NCBI RefSeq assembly: GCF_000390185.1
Contig: NZ_AQHR01000035.1
Coordinates: 27,116 to 91,115, forward strand
Direction of reading: 5' to 3'
DNA: 64,000 nucleotides
Source of the DNA: Lunatimonas lonarensis
GTDB taxonomy: Bacteria; Bacteroidota; Bacteroidia; Cytophagales; Cyclobacteriaceae
Part shown: in pieces, positions 27,156 through 36,479 of the stretch
Position numbering within the stretch: position 1 is the first letter of the stretch
Layout of the letters: each line of letters starts with the position of its first letter
Translations under genes and position numbers: made by a program
Notes under the pieces: model-generated
Seen by the model: the letters and a program-made list of their open reading frames with translations, nothing else
What the model was told of the DNA's origin: nothing
The model's database searches: none

Positions 27156-27181
27156 TCTCAAACGTTTCAATTCAAGATATA

Positions 27182-27865
27182 ATGAGTGCAGAAACCGTAG
27201 AAAAAGTAATCGAAAAGAAGGACATCGAGCCTCTTTTGTCGAAGCGAAGGAAGAAATTAATCACGGATCCGCTGGTAGATGACAACCCAATCACCATACA
27301 GGTGTTGGGAATCTGTTCCGCGCTTGCCGTTACTACCCAGATGCAGCCAACGCTTGTGATGGCTCTGTCGGTAATATTTGTGATGGTCATGGCGAATTTG
27401 ACCATCTCATTGCTACGCAATAAAATCCCTACCCGGGTTAGGATCATCGTACAGTTGGCTGTGGTTGCCTCTTTGGTTACCCTGGTGAACGAAATTTTGA
27501 AGGCTTTTGCCTTTGACATGTACAAGGAACTTTCGGTATTTGTTGGTTTGATTATTACCAACTGCATCGTAATGGGACGTTTGGAGGCTTATGCCTTAGG
27601 CAATAAGCCCTATGATTCCATTTTGGATGGCTTCGGTAGTGCACTGGGATATTCCTGGATCATCTTGGCGGTTGCCTTCTTTAGGGAGCTATGGGGATCT
27701 GGTTCTGTTTTTGGCGTTCCTGTGTTTGACGCCATCTCCGGGCTGTTTGGAGAGAATTTTAACTTGGCTACCAACGGATTAATGGTAAGCCCAGTAGGCG
27801 CTTTCATCATTTTGGGACTGATTATCTGGGTACAGCGTACCAAGACCGGATATGTAGAACATTAA
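27182..27865 (+). CDS. nqrD: Na+-translocating NADH:quinone reductase subunit D
   Basis: NqrD is a small, six-helix membrane subunit; together with NqrE it forms the pseudo-symmetric pair binding an Fe-S centre inside the membrane. The 227-residue product has a soluble N-terminal extension, then GICSALAVTTQMQPTLVM, VGLIITNCIVMGRLEAYA and ILDGFGSALGYSWIIL, all conserved in the family. Cysteines in the GICSAL and TNCIVMG segments are the expected cluster ligands. It is fourth in the nqr operon. Confidence 0.97.
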   Translation: MSAETVEKVIEKKDIEPLLSKRRKKLITDPLVDDNPITIQVLGICSALAVTTQMQPTLVMALSVIFVMVMANLTISLLRNKIPTRVRIIVQLAVVASLVTLVNEILKAFAFDMYKELSVFVGLIITNCIVMGRLEAYALGNKPYDSILDGFGSALGYSWIILAVAFFRELWGSGSVFGVPVFDAISGLFGENFNLATNGLMVSPVGAFIILGLIIWVQRTKTGYVEH

Positions 27866-27877
27866 ATTCGAAAGAAA

Positions 27878-28489
27878 ATGGAATTAATTAATCTAGGAAT
27901 TAAATCGATCTTTATAGATAACATGGTATTTGCCTACTTTTTGGGGATGTGCTCTTTTCTGGCCGTTTCGAAAAAGGTAAGTACTGCGTTGGGTCTTGGT
28001 GCTGCCGTAATCTTCGTTTTGACCATCACGGTGCCACTTAACTGGCTATTGAACGAATTTGTGCTGAAAGAAGGTGCGTTGGCGTTTTTAGGATCTGGTT
28101 TGGCTTCGGTTGACCTAAGCTTTCTTCGCTTCATCATGTTCATCGCAATCATTGCGGCGATGGTGCAGTTGGTAGAAATGGTAGTGGAAAAATTTGCGCC
28201 TGCATTATACGGGGCCTTAGGTATTTTCCTTCCTTTGATCGCCGTGAACTGCGCGATCTTGGGAGGGTCGCTTTTTATGGCACAGCGTGATTATACGCTG
28301 GCAGAGGCGGCTGTCTATGGTTTTGGTTCCGGAACCGGGTTCTTTTTAGCGATCGTGGCCTTGGCTGCGATTCGTGAGAAGTTGAAGTATTCAAGTGTTC
28401 CAAATGGCCTAAAGGGATTGGGTATTACCATGCTGCTGACCGGGCTTATGGGGATCGCCTTTATGTCGTTTATGGGTATTGACCTTTGA
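27878..28489 (+). CDS. nqrE: Na+-translocating NADH:quinone reductase subunit E
   Basis: NqrE is the paralogue and partner of NqrD, again with six helices. The 203-residue product has [20 protein letters not shown], the [15 protein letters not shown] segment and the [17 protein letters not shown] stretch of the family, with conserved cysteines in the first and second motifs. It is the last gene of the operon here: a strong terminator follows, and the NADH-oxidising, FAD and 2Fe-2S subunit gene nqrF is not next, although it normally is. Confidence 0.97.
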   Translation: MELINLGIKSIFIDNMVFAYFLGMCSFLAVSKKVSTALGLGAAVIFVLTITVPLNWLLNEFVLKEGALAFLGSGLASVDLSFLRFIMFIAIIAAMVQLVEMVVEKFAPALYGALGIFLPLIAVNCAILGGSLFMAQRDYTLAEAAVYGFGSGTGFFLAIVALAAIREKLKYSSVPNGLKGLGITMLLTGLMGIAFMSFMGIDL

Positions 28490-28516
28490 TGGAAAAAGTT
28501 GAGAGTTATGAGAAGA

Positions 28517-28547
28517 GGCCCTGTTTGTAGCGAACAGGGCCTTTTTT
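28517..28547 (+). terminator. Rho-independent terminator of the nqr operon
   Basis: GGCCCTGTT (28517-28525) pairs perfectly with AACAGGGCC (28533-28541) around a 7-base loop and is followed by six T. It ends the operon directly after nqrE, before any nqrF could be read. Confidence 0.9.
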
Positions 28548-28592
28548 GGTACAATATTTATGGGAGAGTGATGTATACTAATCAAATCGGCT

Positions 28593-29198
28593 ATGTCTAG
28601 TTTTACCTCTAAGCGAATTCTTGGCTATTTTTTTAGGGGCTTGTTGTTTGTGGTTCCCTTTGCCCTTACTGCCTATATCATCATTTTGGCTGTTCAGTTT
28701 CTGGACAGTCTTATTCCCATTCCCATACCTGGTTTTGGAATCCTGTTTGTATTCATCATAGTGACGGCAGTTGGCTACATGACCAGCATGTTTTTGACCC
28801 GGTCTATTTTTGAGGAACTGGAGAAGATCGTTTTTAAGATTCCCTTGGTCAACATACTTTATACGAGCATCAAGGATCTGATGTCCGCCTTTGTAGGGGA
28901 CAAGAAGAAATTCAGTACGCCCATTATGGTTAAGTTGTCGGATAATATGCATCGGCTCGGCTTCATGACCCAAGACAGTTTAGAAGTCTTGGATGAACCC
29001 GGCCTGGTGTCCGTTTACTTTCCTCACTCGTATAATTTTAGCGGTAACCTTTATTTGGTTCCCAGGGAAAACATACGGGTATTGAAAAATGTCAACAGCA
29101 CGGAGATCATGAAATTCATTGTGTCTGGAGGGGTTTCCCAGTTGGCCAAAACGCCTGAGGTGCCTACCGCCGAGGGGAGGGATCCAGATCTGTTGTAG
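28593..29198 (+). CDS. DUF502 family membrane protein
   Basis: The 201-residue protein has two hydrophobic segments near the N terminus (about residues 10-32 and 48-70). The DUF502 pattern follows: RGLLFVVPFALTAYII, PGFGILFVFI, then IPLVNILYTSIKDLMSAF and the VYFPHSYNFSGNL segment. The family is widespread in bacteria and related to plant LCV/COV membrane proteins; no biochemical role is established. It is transcribed alone between two terminators. Confidence 0.92.
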   Translation: MSSFTSKRILGYFFRGLLFVVPFALTAYIIILAVQFLDSLIPIPIPGFGILFVFIIVTAVGYMTSMFLTRSIFEELEKIVFKIPLVNILYTSIKDLMSAFVGDKKKFSTPIMVKLSDNMHRLGFMTQDSLEVLDEPGLVSVYFPHSYNFSGNLYLVPRENIRVLKNVNSTEIMKFIVSGGVSQLAKTPEVPTAEGRDPDLL

Positions 29199-29217
29199 GT
29201 GCCTTCGTCTTCTATAT

Positions 29218-29255
29218 ACCTAAAAAAGCCGCCCATTTGGGCAGCTTTTTTAGGT
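29218..29255. terminator. Bidirectional terminator between DUF502 gene and trxA
   Basis: A-rich and T-rich arms flank AAGC-c-GCCC (to 29234) and GGGC-a-GCTT (from 29239), forming one long stem with a 4-base loop. The T run on both strands suits the convergent genes on either side. Confidence 0.85.
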
Positions 29256-29285
29256 ATAATTTGATTGTGTTGTATCCAGTACGAT

Positions 29286-29609
29286 TTAGGCAAGTTGAGC
29301 TTCGATTTTTTGGCTCAAAATGGATTTTGGAACGGCACCGATCTGTTTGTCTACCACTTGACCTCCTTTAAAGATCAACAGGGTAGGAATGCTGCGCACG
29401 CCAAATTTCATGGTAACTTCCGGGTTGCTATCCACATCTAATTTGCCGATTACGGCCTTTCCTTCGTATTCACCGGCCAACTCTTCCACGATGGGCCCTA
29501 TCATCTTACAAGGTCCGCACCACTCAGCCCAAAAATCCACAAGTACAGGATGGTCAGATTTAAGCACATCCTCAAAGTTAGCGTCGGTAATTTCTATTGC
29601 TTTTGCCAT
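29286..29609 (-). CDS. trxA: Thioredoxin
   Basis: A 107-residue cytoplasmic thioredoxin with the redox motif WCGPC (Cys31, Cys34), the preceding PVLVDFWAEW strand, the cis-proline segment RSIPTLLIFKGGQVV and the usual length. It reduces protein disulfides using thioredoxin reductase. It lies downstream of dnaE on the same strand, but a hairpin between them suggests separate transcription. The bidirectional terminator follows. Confidence 0.97.
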   Translation of the reverse strand: MAKAIEITDANFEDVLKSDHPVLVDFWAEWCGPCKMIGPIVEELAGEYEGKAVIGKLDVDSNPEVTMKFGVRSIPTLLIFKGGQVVDKQIGAVPKSILSQKIEAQLA

Positions 29610-29656
29610 TTCTGATTAGTTGTCAATTTATTGCAGAATATTTAAAGTATCTATGT

Positions 29657-29690
29657 AAAACCGTTCTGTAATTAATTAGTTCCGAACGGG
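29657..29690 (-). terminator. Candidate terminator between dnaE and trxA
   Basis: CCGTTC (29661-29666) and GAACGG (29684-29689) form a stem. In the leftward direction it is followed by four T (29657-29660). The stem is short, so strength is uncertain. Confidence 0.5.
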
Positions 29691-29699
29691 CTTTATTTT

Positions 29700-32600
29700 T
29701 TACAGGATCTTATAGGCGACTTCGGGGATGGACTTAAGTGCTTGGATCATTTCATTGGATGGATCTACTGCGAATTTTTTGGACATCAGGTCCAGGGTTA
29801 TGTTTTCCTGGTTGTCGATGATATTGATGAATAGCTTTGCATCGCCCTGATAGGTGCGGGTTATTTCCTCAAGCTTTTCCATCAAGTCATAGCTAAGGTC
29901 ATCCAGTGCGATATGAACCCGTATGCCTTTTATCATCTTGCCCCTCAATTCGTTAAGCAAGGAAATGTTGTTTATCTTAAACTCCACCTCTGTCGGTTTG
30001 TATTTATTTGGATAGATACTGCCGGTGATGTACAGGAACCAACCTGTCATAAAGTATTCTTTGTACTTGACGTAATCATCGCCGAAAATAAAAAAAGTAT
30101 GGCCTCCATGGTAATCTTCAAGTGTCAGGGTACCAAAGGGTTTTCCGGTTTTGGTCGTACGGTGGGCAAACGAAGTGACCGCACCGGCCACCTTTATTTC
30201 TCCCCTCGATTTGATGGTTTCGAGATTAGTCATTTCGGGCAAATGCGTATTGGTGAAGGCTTCTATTTCGATCTTAAATTGATCCAAGGGATGCCCGGAT
30301 ATATAGAGGCCGACCACCTCTTTTTCGATATTAAGCGCCTGCAATTGACTGAATGGCTCCATGCTCGGGACATTTGGCAGTGGAATGGCCATGCCGCTAC
30401 TGCCACCAAACAGAGAAACTTGGGCGCTTTCTTCTTCCTGTATGACTTTTTGGGCGTATTTGATGGCCTTCTCGATGAGGGGAAGGTCGCCCTCGGGAGC
30501 TTCCAGGTATTGGCGGCGATGATACGTTTTGAAACAATCCAGCCCTCCTGCCATGGCCAGTACTTCCAGCGTCTTTTTGTTCACTGCCCGTAGATTTACC
30601 CTTTTTACAAAATCAAAGAAGTCTTTATAGGGCCCGGATTTGGTTCGCTCCTCGATGATAGCGTTGACAGCCGCGCCTCCTGCCCCTTTGATTGCCGCTA
30701 GGCCAAACCGTACCTGACCCTCTACATTTACCGTAAATCCGTTGTTGGATTCGTTTACATCCGGGCCGAGTACCTCTATGTTCATCCGTTTACACTCCTC
30801 CATGAAAAACGTTACCTGGGTCAGGTCGTTCATGTTGTTGCTTAGGACAGAGGCCATGTACTCTGCGGGGTAATGCGCTTTTAGGTAGGCGGTTTGATAG
30901 GCAATCCACGCGTAGCAGGTGGAGTGGGACTTGTTGAATGCATACGATGCAAATGCCTCCCAATCCTTCCAGATTTTTTCCAGCTTGGTTTTGTCGTGGC
31001 CTTTTTGGGCTGCCTGTTCGATGAATTTTGGTTTCATCTTGTCCAGGACATCCTTTTGTTTTTTACCCATGGCCTTCCGGAGTACATCCGCTTCGCCTTT
31101 GGTAAATCCGGCCAGTTTCTGGGAGAGGAGCATTACCTGCTCCTGGTATACTGTGATTCCGTAAGTCTCCTTCAGGTATTCCTCCATGTCATCGAGGTCA
31201 TACGTGATGGGTTCCAGGCCGTGTTTTCGTGCGATAAACTTGGGAATGTACTCCAAGGGTCCTGGACGGTAGAGGGCGTTCATGGCGATCAGATCTGCAA
31301 AAACCGTGGGCTTGAGTTCCCGCATGTATTTTTGCATGCCCGCAGATTCGTACTGGAAGATCCCGACCGTTTCTCCCCGCTGGAACAGCTCATAGGTTTT
31401 TGTGTCGTCGATGGGAAATGCCTCCGGATCCAGCTTGATCCCGTGGCGCTCCTCGACGATCTTTACCGCATCCTTTATTAAGGTCAGTGTTTTCAAACCC
31501 AAAAAGTCCATCTTCAACAGACCTGCACTTTCTACCACCGAGTTGTCAAACTGGGTGCATACCATCTCGGAGTCTTTGGCGAGGGCTACCGGGACGTAGT
31601 TGGTGATGTCTGCGGGTGTGATGATTACGCCACAGGCATGGATACCGGTATTTCGTACCGAGCCTTCCAAAATCTTGGCCTGATTGACGGTTTTGGAGTT
31701 GTCATCCTGGCCCTTGGCAATTCGGACCAGTTCCATGGCCCGCTGTATGTTTTCACTGTTGTTTTTGAGCTTGTCGGAGAGCTTGGCTTGATCCTTCGAA
31801 AGATCAAATAGGGCTTTCAACTTCAGGTCCGGTACCAGCTTGGCCAGTCGGTCTGCTTCCGAAAGTGGTAGGTTAAGAACCCTCGCGGTATCGCGAATCG
31901 CCGATTTGGCCGCCATGGTGCCATACGTGATGATTTGGGCCACCTGATTGGCCCCGTATTTTTTGATCACATAGTCTATCACCCGCTGCCTGCCCTCATC
32001 GTCGAAATCAATATCAATATCGGGTAGGGACACCCGGTCTGGATTAAGGAAACGTTCGAAAAGCAGATCATAGGCGATGGGATCCATGTTGGTGATCCCT
32101 ACGCAATAGGCCACAGCGGAACCGGCCGCCGATCCGCGCCCCGGCCCTACGGAGACACCCATGTCTCTGGCGGCACGGGTGAAATCCTGGACGATCAAAA
32201 AGTAGCCCGGATACCCTGTACGTTCGATGGTTGCCAGTTCAAAGTCCAGTCTCTCCCGGATTTCGGACGTGATTTCCGGATACCTTTTTTTGGCACCCTC
32301 GTAGGTAAGGTACCTCAGATAGGCATTTTCGCCCCGCTTGCCGCCGTCCAGTTCATCCTCGGGGTGGATAAATTCTCCGGGGATGTCAAATTTGGGCAAT
32401 AGTACCTCCCTTGCCAGTTTATACGATTCGATGCTATCCGCAATTTCCTGTGTGCAGGCAATGGCCTCCGGTAGGTCGGCAAACAATTTCTTCATCTCAT
32501 CCGGCGACTTGACGTAAAACTCATCATTGGGAAAGCCATACCGAAACTCCCGGCCTCTGCGGCCAATGTATTTTTTTGGCTTTTCCACCAATTCCCCATC

Positions 32601-33986
32601 TTTTACACACAGCAGGATGTCGTGCGCATTTGCATCCATCTTGTTAGTGTAGTACGTGTTGTTTGCTGCAAAGTATTTTACACCGTGTTTTTTGGCAAAA
32701 TCGAGCAATACCTCATTTACCTTCTCTTCCTCCGGAATCCCGTGTCGGTTCAGCTCTACGTAGAAATTATCCCCAAAGGTTTCTTTCCACCACAGAAAGG
32801 CCTCCTCAGCCTGGGCATCGCCCACATTCAAAATCAAGTAGGGGACTTCCCCCCAAAGCCCACCTGTGGTGGCAATTAGGTGGTCTTTATACGTGATCAG
32901 CAGGTCTTTGTCGATACGCGGGACGTAGTAGAAACCCTCAATGTTGGCATAGGAAGCCAGTTTGGCGAGGTTGTGGTACCCATCTTTATTTTTTGCCAGC
33001 AGCACGGTTTGGAAGCCATCGTCCTTGGAACTTTTGTTTTTTCGGTCTCGGCAGACGTTAAACTCGCACCCCAATATGGGCTTGATGCCATTTGCCAAGG
33101 CTTCTTTTACGAAGTTGAAGGCACCCATCATATTACCATGGTCGGTCATGGCAATTGCGGGCATCCCCATTTCCTTGGCCGTGCGGATCAGGGAAGGGAT
33201 TTCCGAAGTCGCCTGCAAGATCGAAAACTGGGAATGCACGTGCAGGTGCACAAAGGATATGTCCTTCAGGTCGGAAATATCCGCCCTACCTGCCGCCCTC
33301 AAAATGTCCTTGGCGGCATCTTTTGTCTTGTCTTCAGCTAGATCAAAATTGGCGATATCCAGGGTGGGGGACTCATATATTACTTCTGAAATTGAAAGTC
33401 CTGCCTCCGGAGCAATCACCCCTGCCGTGACCAGTCCAAAAAAACACTTGGCAGTAGCATCCACGTCATAGGCAGCGTCGTGGGCAGACTCGAAGGCTAC
33501 TCCAAAGAGCTTTTGATGTAATTCGGTTAGCGTGGGCCATTTAAATTTGCCGCCTTTTCCTCCGGGTATGGCACAAAAGTCCGTGGAGAGATCCTTGGTG
33601 TCGAGGGTTCTTTTGGAGAGAAAATCCGTCTTTATCCTCTTACGTAGGAACTCCGCACCGGTAACATGGATATCAAAGCCCACGTTGTGGCCTACCAGAT
33701 AGGTCGCGTTGTCCACATCCTGCTCAAAAAGCGCCAAGACCGTATCCAATGGCTTGCCCTCTTCGTTGGCGCGTTTGGTGGAGATGCCATGTATTTTTTC
33801 CGCATTATAGGGAATGGTAAATCCATCGGGTTTTACGATGTGGTTTTGTTGGGATAGGAGCTTACCTTTCTTATCGTGAAGCTGCCAGGCTAACTGCACC
33901 AGCCTGGGCCAATTGTCCAGGTCGGTGACGGGTGCATCGAAATTACGTGGCAGGCCGGTGGTTTCCGTGTCAAAAATGATGTACAT
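29700..33986 (-). CDS. dnaE: DNA polymerase III alpha subunit with N-terminal 3'-5' exonuclease domain
   Basis: A 1428-residue replicative polymerase. The first ~185 residues form a DnaQ-like proofreading exonuclease with ExoI (FDTETTG, Asp6 and Glu8), ExoII (HNVGFD, Asp105) and ExoIII (HDAAYD, His169, Asp174). A linker leads to the PHP domain (HLHVHSQFS at 248-255, AMTDHGNMMG). The Pol III catalytic core follows, with the PDIDIDFDD metal motif near residue 655, and then a C-terminal OB fold. Ordinary DnaE is about 1160 residues, so the extra length is the exonuclease. The fold order differs from PolC, where the exonuclease is inserted inside the PHP domain. All exonuclease metal ligands look intact, so proofreading is probably in cis. 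Confidence 0.95.
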   Translation of the reverse strand: MYIIFDTETTGLPRNFDAPVTDLDNWPRLVQLAWQLHDKKGKLLSQQNHIVKPDGFTIPYNAEKIHGISTKRANEEGKPLDTVLALFEQDVDNATYLVGHNVGFDIHVTGAEFLRKRIKTDFLSKRTLDTKDLSTDFCAIPGGKGGKFKWPTLTELHQKLFGVAFESAHDAAYDVDATAKCFFGLVTAGVIAPEAGLSISEVIYESPTLDIANFDLAEDKTKDAAKDILRAAGRADISDLKDISFVHLHVHSQFSILQATSEIPSLIRTAKEMGMPAIAMTDHGNMMGAFNFVKEALANGIKPILGCEFNVCRDRKNKSSKDDGFQTVLLAKNKDGYHNLAKLASYANIEGFYYVPRIDKDLLITYKDHLIATTGGLWGEVPYLILNVGDAQAEEAFLWWKETFGDNFYVELNRHGIPEEEKVNEVLLDFAKKHGVKYFAANNTYYTNKMDANAHDILLCVKDGELVEKPKKYIGRRGREFRYGFPNDEFYVKSPDEMKKLFADLPEAIACTQEIADSIESYKLAREVLLPKFDIPGEFIHPEDELDGGKRGENAYLRYLTYEGAKKRYPEITSEIRERLDFELATIERTGYPGYFLIVQDFTRAARDMGVSVGPGRGSAAGSAVAYCVGITNMDPIAYDLLFERFLNPDRVSLPDIDIDFDDEGRQRVIDYVIKKYGANQVAQIITYGTMAAKSAIRDTARVLNLPLSEADRLAKLVPDLKLKALFDLSKDQAKLSDKLKNNSENIQRAMELVRIAKGQDDNSKTVNQAKILEGSVRNTGIHACGVIITPADITNYVPVALAKDSEMVCTQFDNSVVESAGLLKMDFLGLKTLTLIKDAVKIVEERHGIKLDPEAFPIDDTKTYELFQRGETVGIFQYESAGMQKYMRELKPTVFADLIAMNALYRPGPLEYIPKFIARKHGLEPITYDLDDMEEYLKETYGITVYQEQVMLLSQKLAGFTKGEADVLRKAMGKKQKDVLDKMKPKFIEQAAQKGHDKTKLEKIWKDWEAFASYAFNKSHSTCYAWIAYQTAYLKAHYPAEYMASVLSNNMNDLTQVTFFMEECKRMNIEVLGPDVNESNNGFTVNVEGQVRFGLAAIKGAGGAAVNAIIEERTKSGPYKDFFDFVKRVNLRAVNKKTLEVLAMAGGLDCFKTYHRRQYLEAPEGDLPLIEKAIKYAQKVIQEEESAQVSLFGGSSGMAIPLPNVPSMEPFSQLQALNIEKEVVGLYISGHPLDQFKIEIEAFTNTHLPEMTNLETIKSRGEIKVAGAVTSFAHRTTKTGKPFGTLTLEDYHGGHTFFIFGDDYVKYKEYFMTGWFLYITGSIYPNKYKPTEVEFKINNISLLNELRGKMIKGIRVHIALDDLSYDLMEKLEEITRTYQGDAKLFINIIDNQENITLDLMSKKFAVDPSNEMIQALKSIPEVAYKIL

Positions 33987-34122
33987 CTAGATCTCTCGCT
34001 TTTTGGAAATCTAAGGTAACGTTATTCTTTTTGATCTGCCAGTAGTGGGGGAGAAATCGGGAGGCTTTTGCCCGGACAATGGCTTTGGTGTCCGGCAACA
34101 GGGTTGAAGCGCAGGGGGCTCC

Positions 34123-35913
34123 CTACTCCTTGGTGAGGGAAAACTGATCCCTAACCTTGCCCTCGAGGTCATATACGGTGTACTGAAGTGACTTGCCGGT
34201 TATTTCCATGTGCTGGTATAAAAATTGGGCGGCAAATTGCACCTCGGCATAGCTGCCTTTGTCAGCTTCCTTGTTTTTGCCGGTAGTCCCTATAGATATC
34301 ACGTATCGGGTACCTTGGGTAGGTTCCCTGCTAATCTCACTGTTGATAAGGGGCTTGGATCGCATGTAGTAGTGAAAATGTCCTCCCATGACCATGTCCA
34401 CTTGGTGGCGGTCAAAAATCGGTACCCACTCGGCTATGATGTGTTCGTACGGTTCTACGGCATTGTAGGGGGGGAAATGGGTAACGACAAATTTCCAATC
34501 TGCCGGGTTCTCGCGAAGAACCTGCTCCACCCAGGGACTTTGGGCCGAAACAGAGAGTGTTGCGTCCAACATGATGAAGAGGGCATTTTGGTAGGTAAAA
34601 TGGTAGGATCTTCCGGAGGGCAAACCGGTAGGGCCGTTGTCCGGATAGCTGAACATTTCCTCAAACATCCAGGCACCCAGTCCATCCTGACTGTCGTGGT
34701 TGCCCGGTACGGCCATTAACGGACGGCGGGATAGGGTTTTGCCGGCATAACCGAACAGCTGATCCCAGTCGTCCCGATGTAGGCCGGTATTTACCAGGTC
34801 GCCGGCAATAATGTAAAAGCGGTTATCGGCATGGCGTTGTTCTGCCTGGTGGATTAAGTCTCCCCATTCTTTTGTATTGTGTACATCCCCAAACCAAACA
34901 AAAGAGAAGGGCGATTTTTGGGTGTCAGCTGTACGGAAGGATTCGACTGTTGACCACCCGGATGTAGGGTTGCCGGCTAGGTAGGCATAGGAGGTAGCGG
35001 GTTCGAGGTTTTGAATTTCCGCGGTAAACCGGTGGATATACCGGTCATTTTGCAGTAAGCGGTCTTCCATTACGTTTGCATGGGCCAATTGGGTCAGTGT
35101 ATCCGTACTGCCTTTTTTCCAGTATTTTACCATGCCCTCTGCTACCGAAGTGTTCGTTCTCCATTGGATGTCCACGGAGTTGGCCGGACTATTACTCCAT
35201 GTGAGCATTAGCTGGTCGGGTAGTGGGGAAGAGGGGAAGTCGGTGGACCGAAAGGCCCCGATCAAATGAGCTTCCCTTGCCCTACCTCTGATGGTGGTCA
35301 ACAGTTGCTGTCCTTTCATGTCCTGCGGCACCTCCGTCAGGGTTAGCCCGTCCCAATCGTGGTAGGTAAAAGCCCCTACGTCCAAGGTTGCGATGTGTTG
35401 GTTGGCAGGAAACACCGGCTCAATGACCAGCTTGTCGGGAGCGTTTTTTGGTGCGAGACTGAGGAAATATACCGGTCTATGTTTGTCAAAGCCGTTGATG
35501 CCAAGGTTTATCGGTCCTGCCGGGACTTCCTTTTGCCAGACCTCGTAGGTAGAATGGGTGTTCTTGATCTTTTTTTCGGTTTTGATGAATCCGGCATCCT
35601 GCAGCCAGAACGGGACGGTTTGCTGACTGGCGTCTCGCATCAGGGAAACCGTAGCAGGGACATTTACGCGCATTACCCAGTATTGCGAAGCAAATGCCTG
35701 CTTTTCTTCCGGAGTAATATAGGTATGAACAAATGCCTCGCCAATGGTATCCAGGGCGGAACGGTCGAATTGCCCGTAGAGCCTGGTTACTACCTCATCC
35801 ATGGTTTCCGAGAGGCTTCGGATGGCACCTAGGTTTTCTGTCGGTTTTCCACAAGAGCCAATAATGAATGCCGAAAAGGCCAGAAGGAGGGATTTTGTTG
35901 CGTTGAAGTGCAT
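34123..35913 (-). CDS. Purple acid phosphatase-like metallophosphoesterase lipoprotein
   Basis: The 596-residue product has a lipoprotein signal ending GSCGK. An N-terminal region of about 200 residues has no family I know. A fibronectin-like domain (LMLTWSNSPANSVDIQWRT) precedes the metallophosphatase domain. The metal-binding series is complete: GDVHN, AGDLVNTG, PGNHDS, VTHFPPYN and GGHFHYY. Such enzymes hydrolyse phosphomonoesters outside the cytoplasm. It is divergent from the small gene and SusC, and it is the first of three phosphatases of this fold in the window. The long N-terminal extension distinguishes it from the other two. Confidence 0.85.
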   Translation of the reverse strand: MHFNATKSLLLAFSAFIIGSCGKPTENLGAIRSLSETMDEVVTRLYGQFDRSALDTIGEAFVHTYITPEEKQAFASQYWVMRVNVPATVSLMRDASQQTVPFWLQDAGFIKTEKKIKNTHSTYEVWQKEVPAGPINLGINGFDKHRPVYFLSLAPKNAPDKLVIEPVFPANQHIATLDVGAFTYHDWDGLTLTEVPQDMKGQQLLTTIRGRAREAHLIGAFRSTDFPSSPLPDQLMLTWSNSPANSVDIQWRTNTSVAEGMVKYWKKGSTDTLTQLAHANVMEDRLLQNDRYIHRFTAEIQNLEPATSYAYLAGNPTSGWSTVESFRTADTQKSPFSFVWFGDVHNTKEWGDLIHQAEQRHADNRFYIIAGDLVNTGLHRDDWDQLFGYAGKTLSRRPLMAVPGNHDSQDGLGAWMFEEMFSYPDNGPTGLPSGRSYHFTYQNALFIMLDATLSVSAQSPWVEQVLRENPADWKFVVTHFPPYNAVEPYEHIIAEWVPIFDRHQVDMVMGGHFHYYMRSKPLINSEISREPTQGTRYVISIGTTGKNKEADKGSYAEVQFAAQFLYQHMEITGKSLQYTVYDLEGKVRDQFSLTKE

Positions 35914-36111
35914 ACTATTCGGTTTGACGATTCTTCGGTAAACATACTAAATGTCTGCATGAATGGGCTAGCGGGATACCGCTTAAAGTAGTGTGATAAA
36001 AGCAGAAATAAATAGTAAACCTCTCCACACATTTTTAGAAAATAAAATTTCAAAAAAAGTGGATAGCCCTTTTAATACCCCTTTCTGTATATTGAATCGG
36101 AGGGTAACTCA

Positions 36112-36327
36112 ATGAAAAAGAAAGCATCAGACGCCTTGATCCAGAAATTGGTAAGCGGTAAGATTTCCCGGGAAGAGTTTGAACAACTACTGCTTGGCCT
36201 TGAAAATCAGGAGGAGGCGGTTTTTTTGGAGAATAGCCTGCGTGAGCATTTTAATTCGATCATGGAGGACTATGAGCAGCGTCAGCAGCGGGTTTCCGGC
36301 AAGGCTGGAGATTCAAAGGCAAGCTAG
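36112..36327 (+). CDS. 71-residue protein resembling the N terminus of FecR-type anti-sigma factors
   Basis: ATG at 36112 follows a GGAGG at about 36099-36103 and opens a 71-codon frame. The product (SDALIQKLVSGKISREEFEQLL ... EEAVFLENSLREHF) is charged and helical with no membrane segment. The opening resembles the cytoplasmic sigma-binding start of FecR-like anti-sigma factors, which often sit just before susC genes. The transmembrane and periplasmic parts are absent. It may be a stand-alone regulator or the surviving piece of a deleted anti-sigma gene. The frame and ribosome site are direct; the similarity is from memory and modest. It lies 152 bases upstream of the SusC gene. Confidence 0.6.
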   Translation: MKKKASDALIQKLVSGKISREEFEQLLLGLENQEEAVFLENSLREHFNSIMEDYEQRQQRVSGKAGDSKAS

Positions 36328-36432
36328 GATTGCTTGGATATAAGAACGTGATGTAGGGTAATAAATAAAAAAGCGAAATGATAAAAAGGTATAAAAATAA
36401 GGTAGTTACAGTGTATTTATTTTAACAATTGG

Positions 36433-36455
36433 TACCCTAGTTTAATGCCAGGGTA
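36433..36455 (+). promoter_or_regulatory. Leader inverted repeat upstream of susC
   Basis: TACCCT (36433-36438) and AGGGTA (36450-36455) form a hairpin in the leader, 25 bases before the first possible ATG of the SusC gene. No T run follows, so it is more likely an operator or an mRNA structure than a terminator. Confidence 0.35.
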
Positions 36456-36479
36456 CAAGTAAGCAATCGGTTTGGAAAC

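Noticed and set aside
29913..30593. 226-codon open frame on the plus strand
   Set aside because: Antisense to the C-terminal part of dnaE, no recognisable protein.
30894..31481. 195-codon open frame on the plus strand
   Set aside because: Antisense to the dnaE catalytic core, whose frame is clearly the real one.
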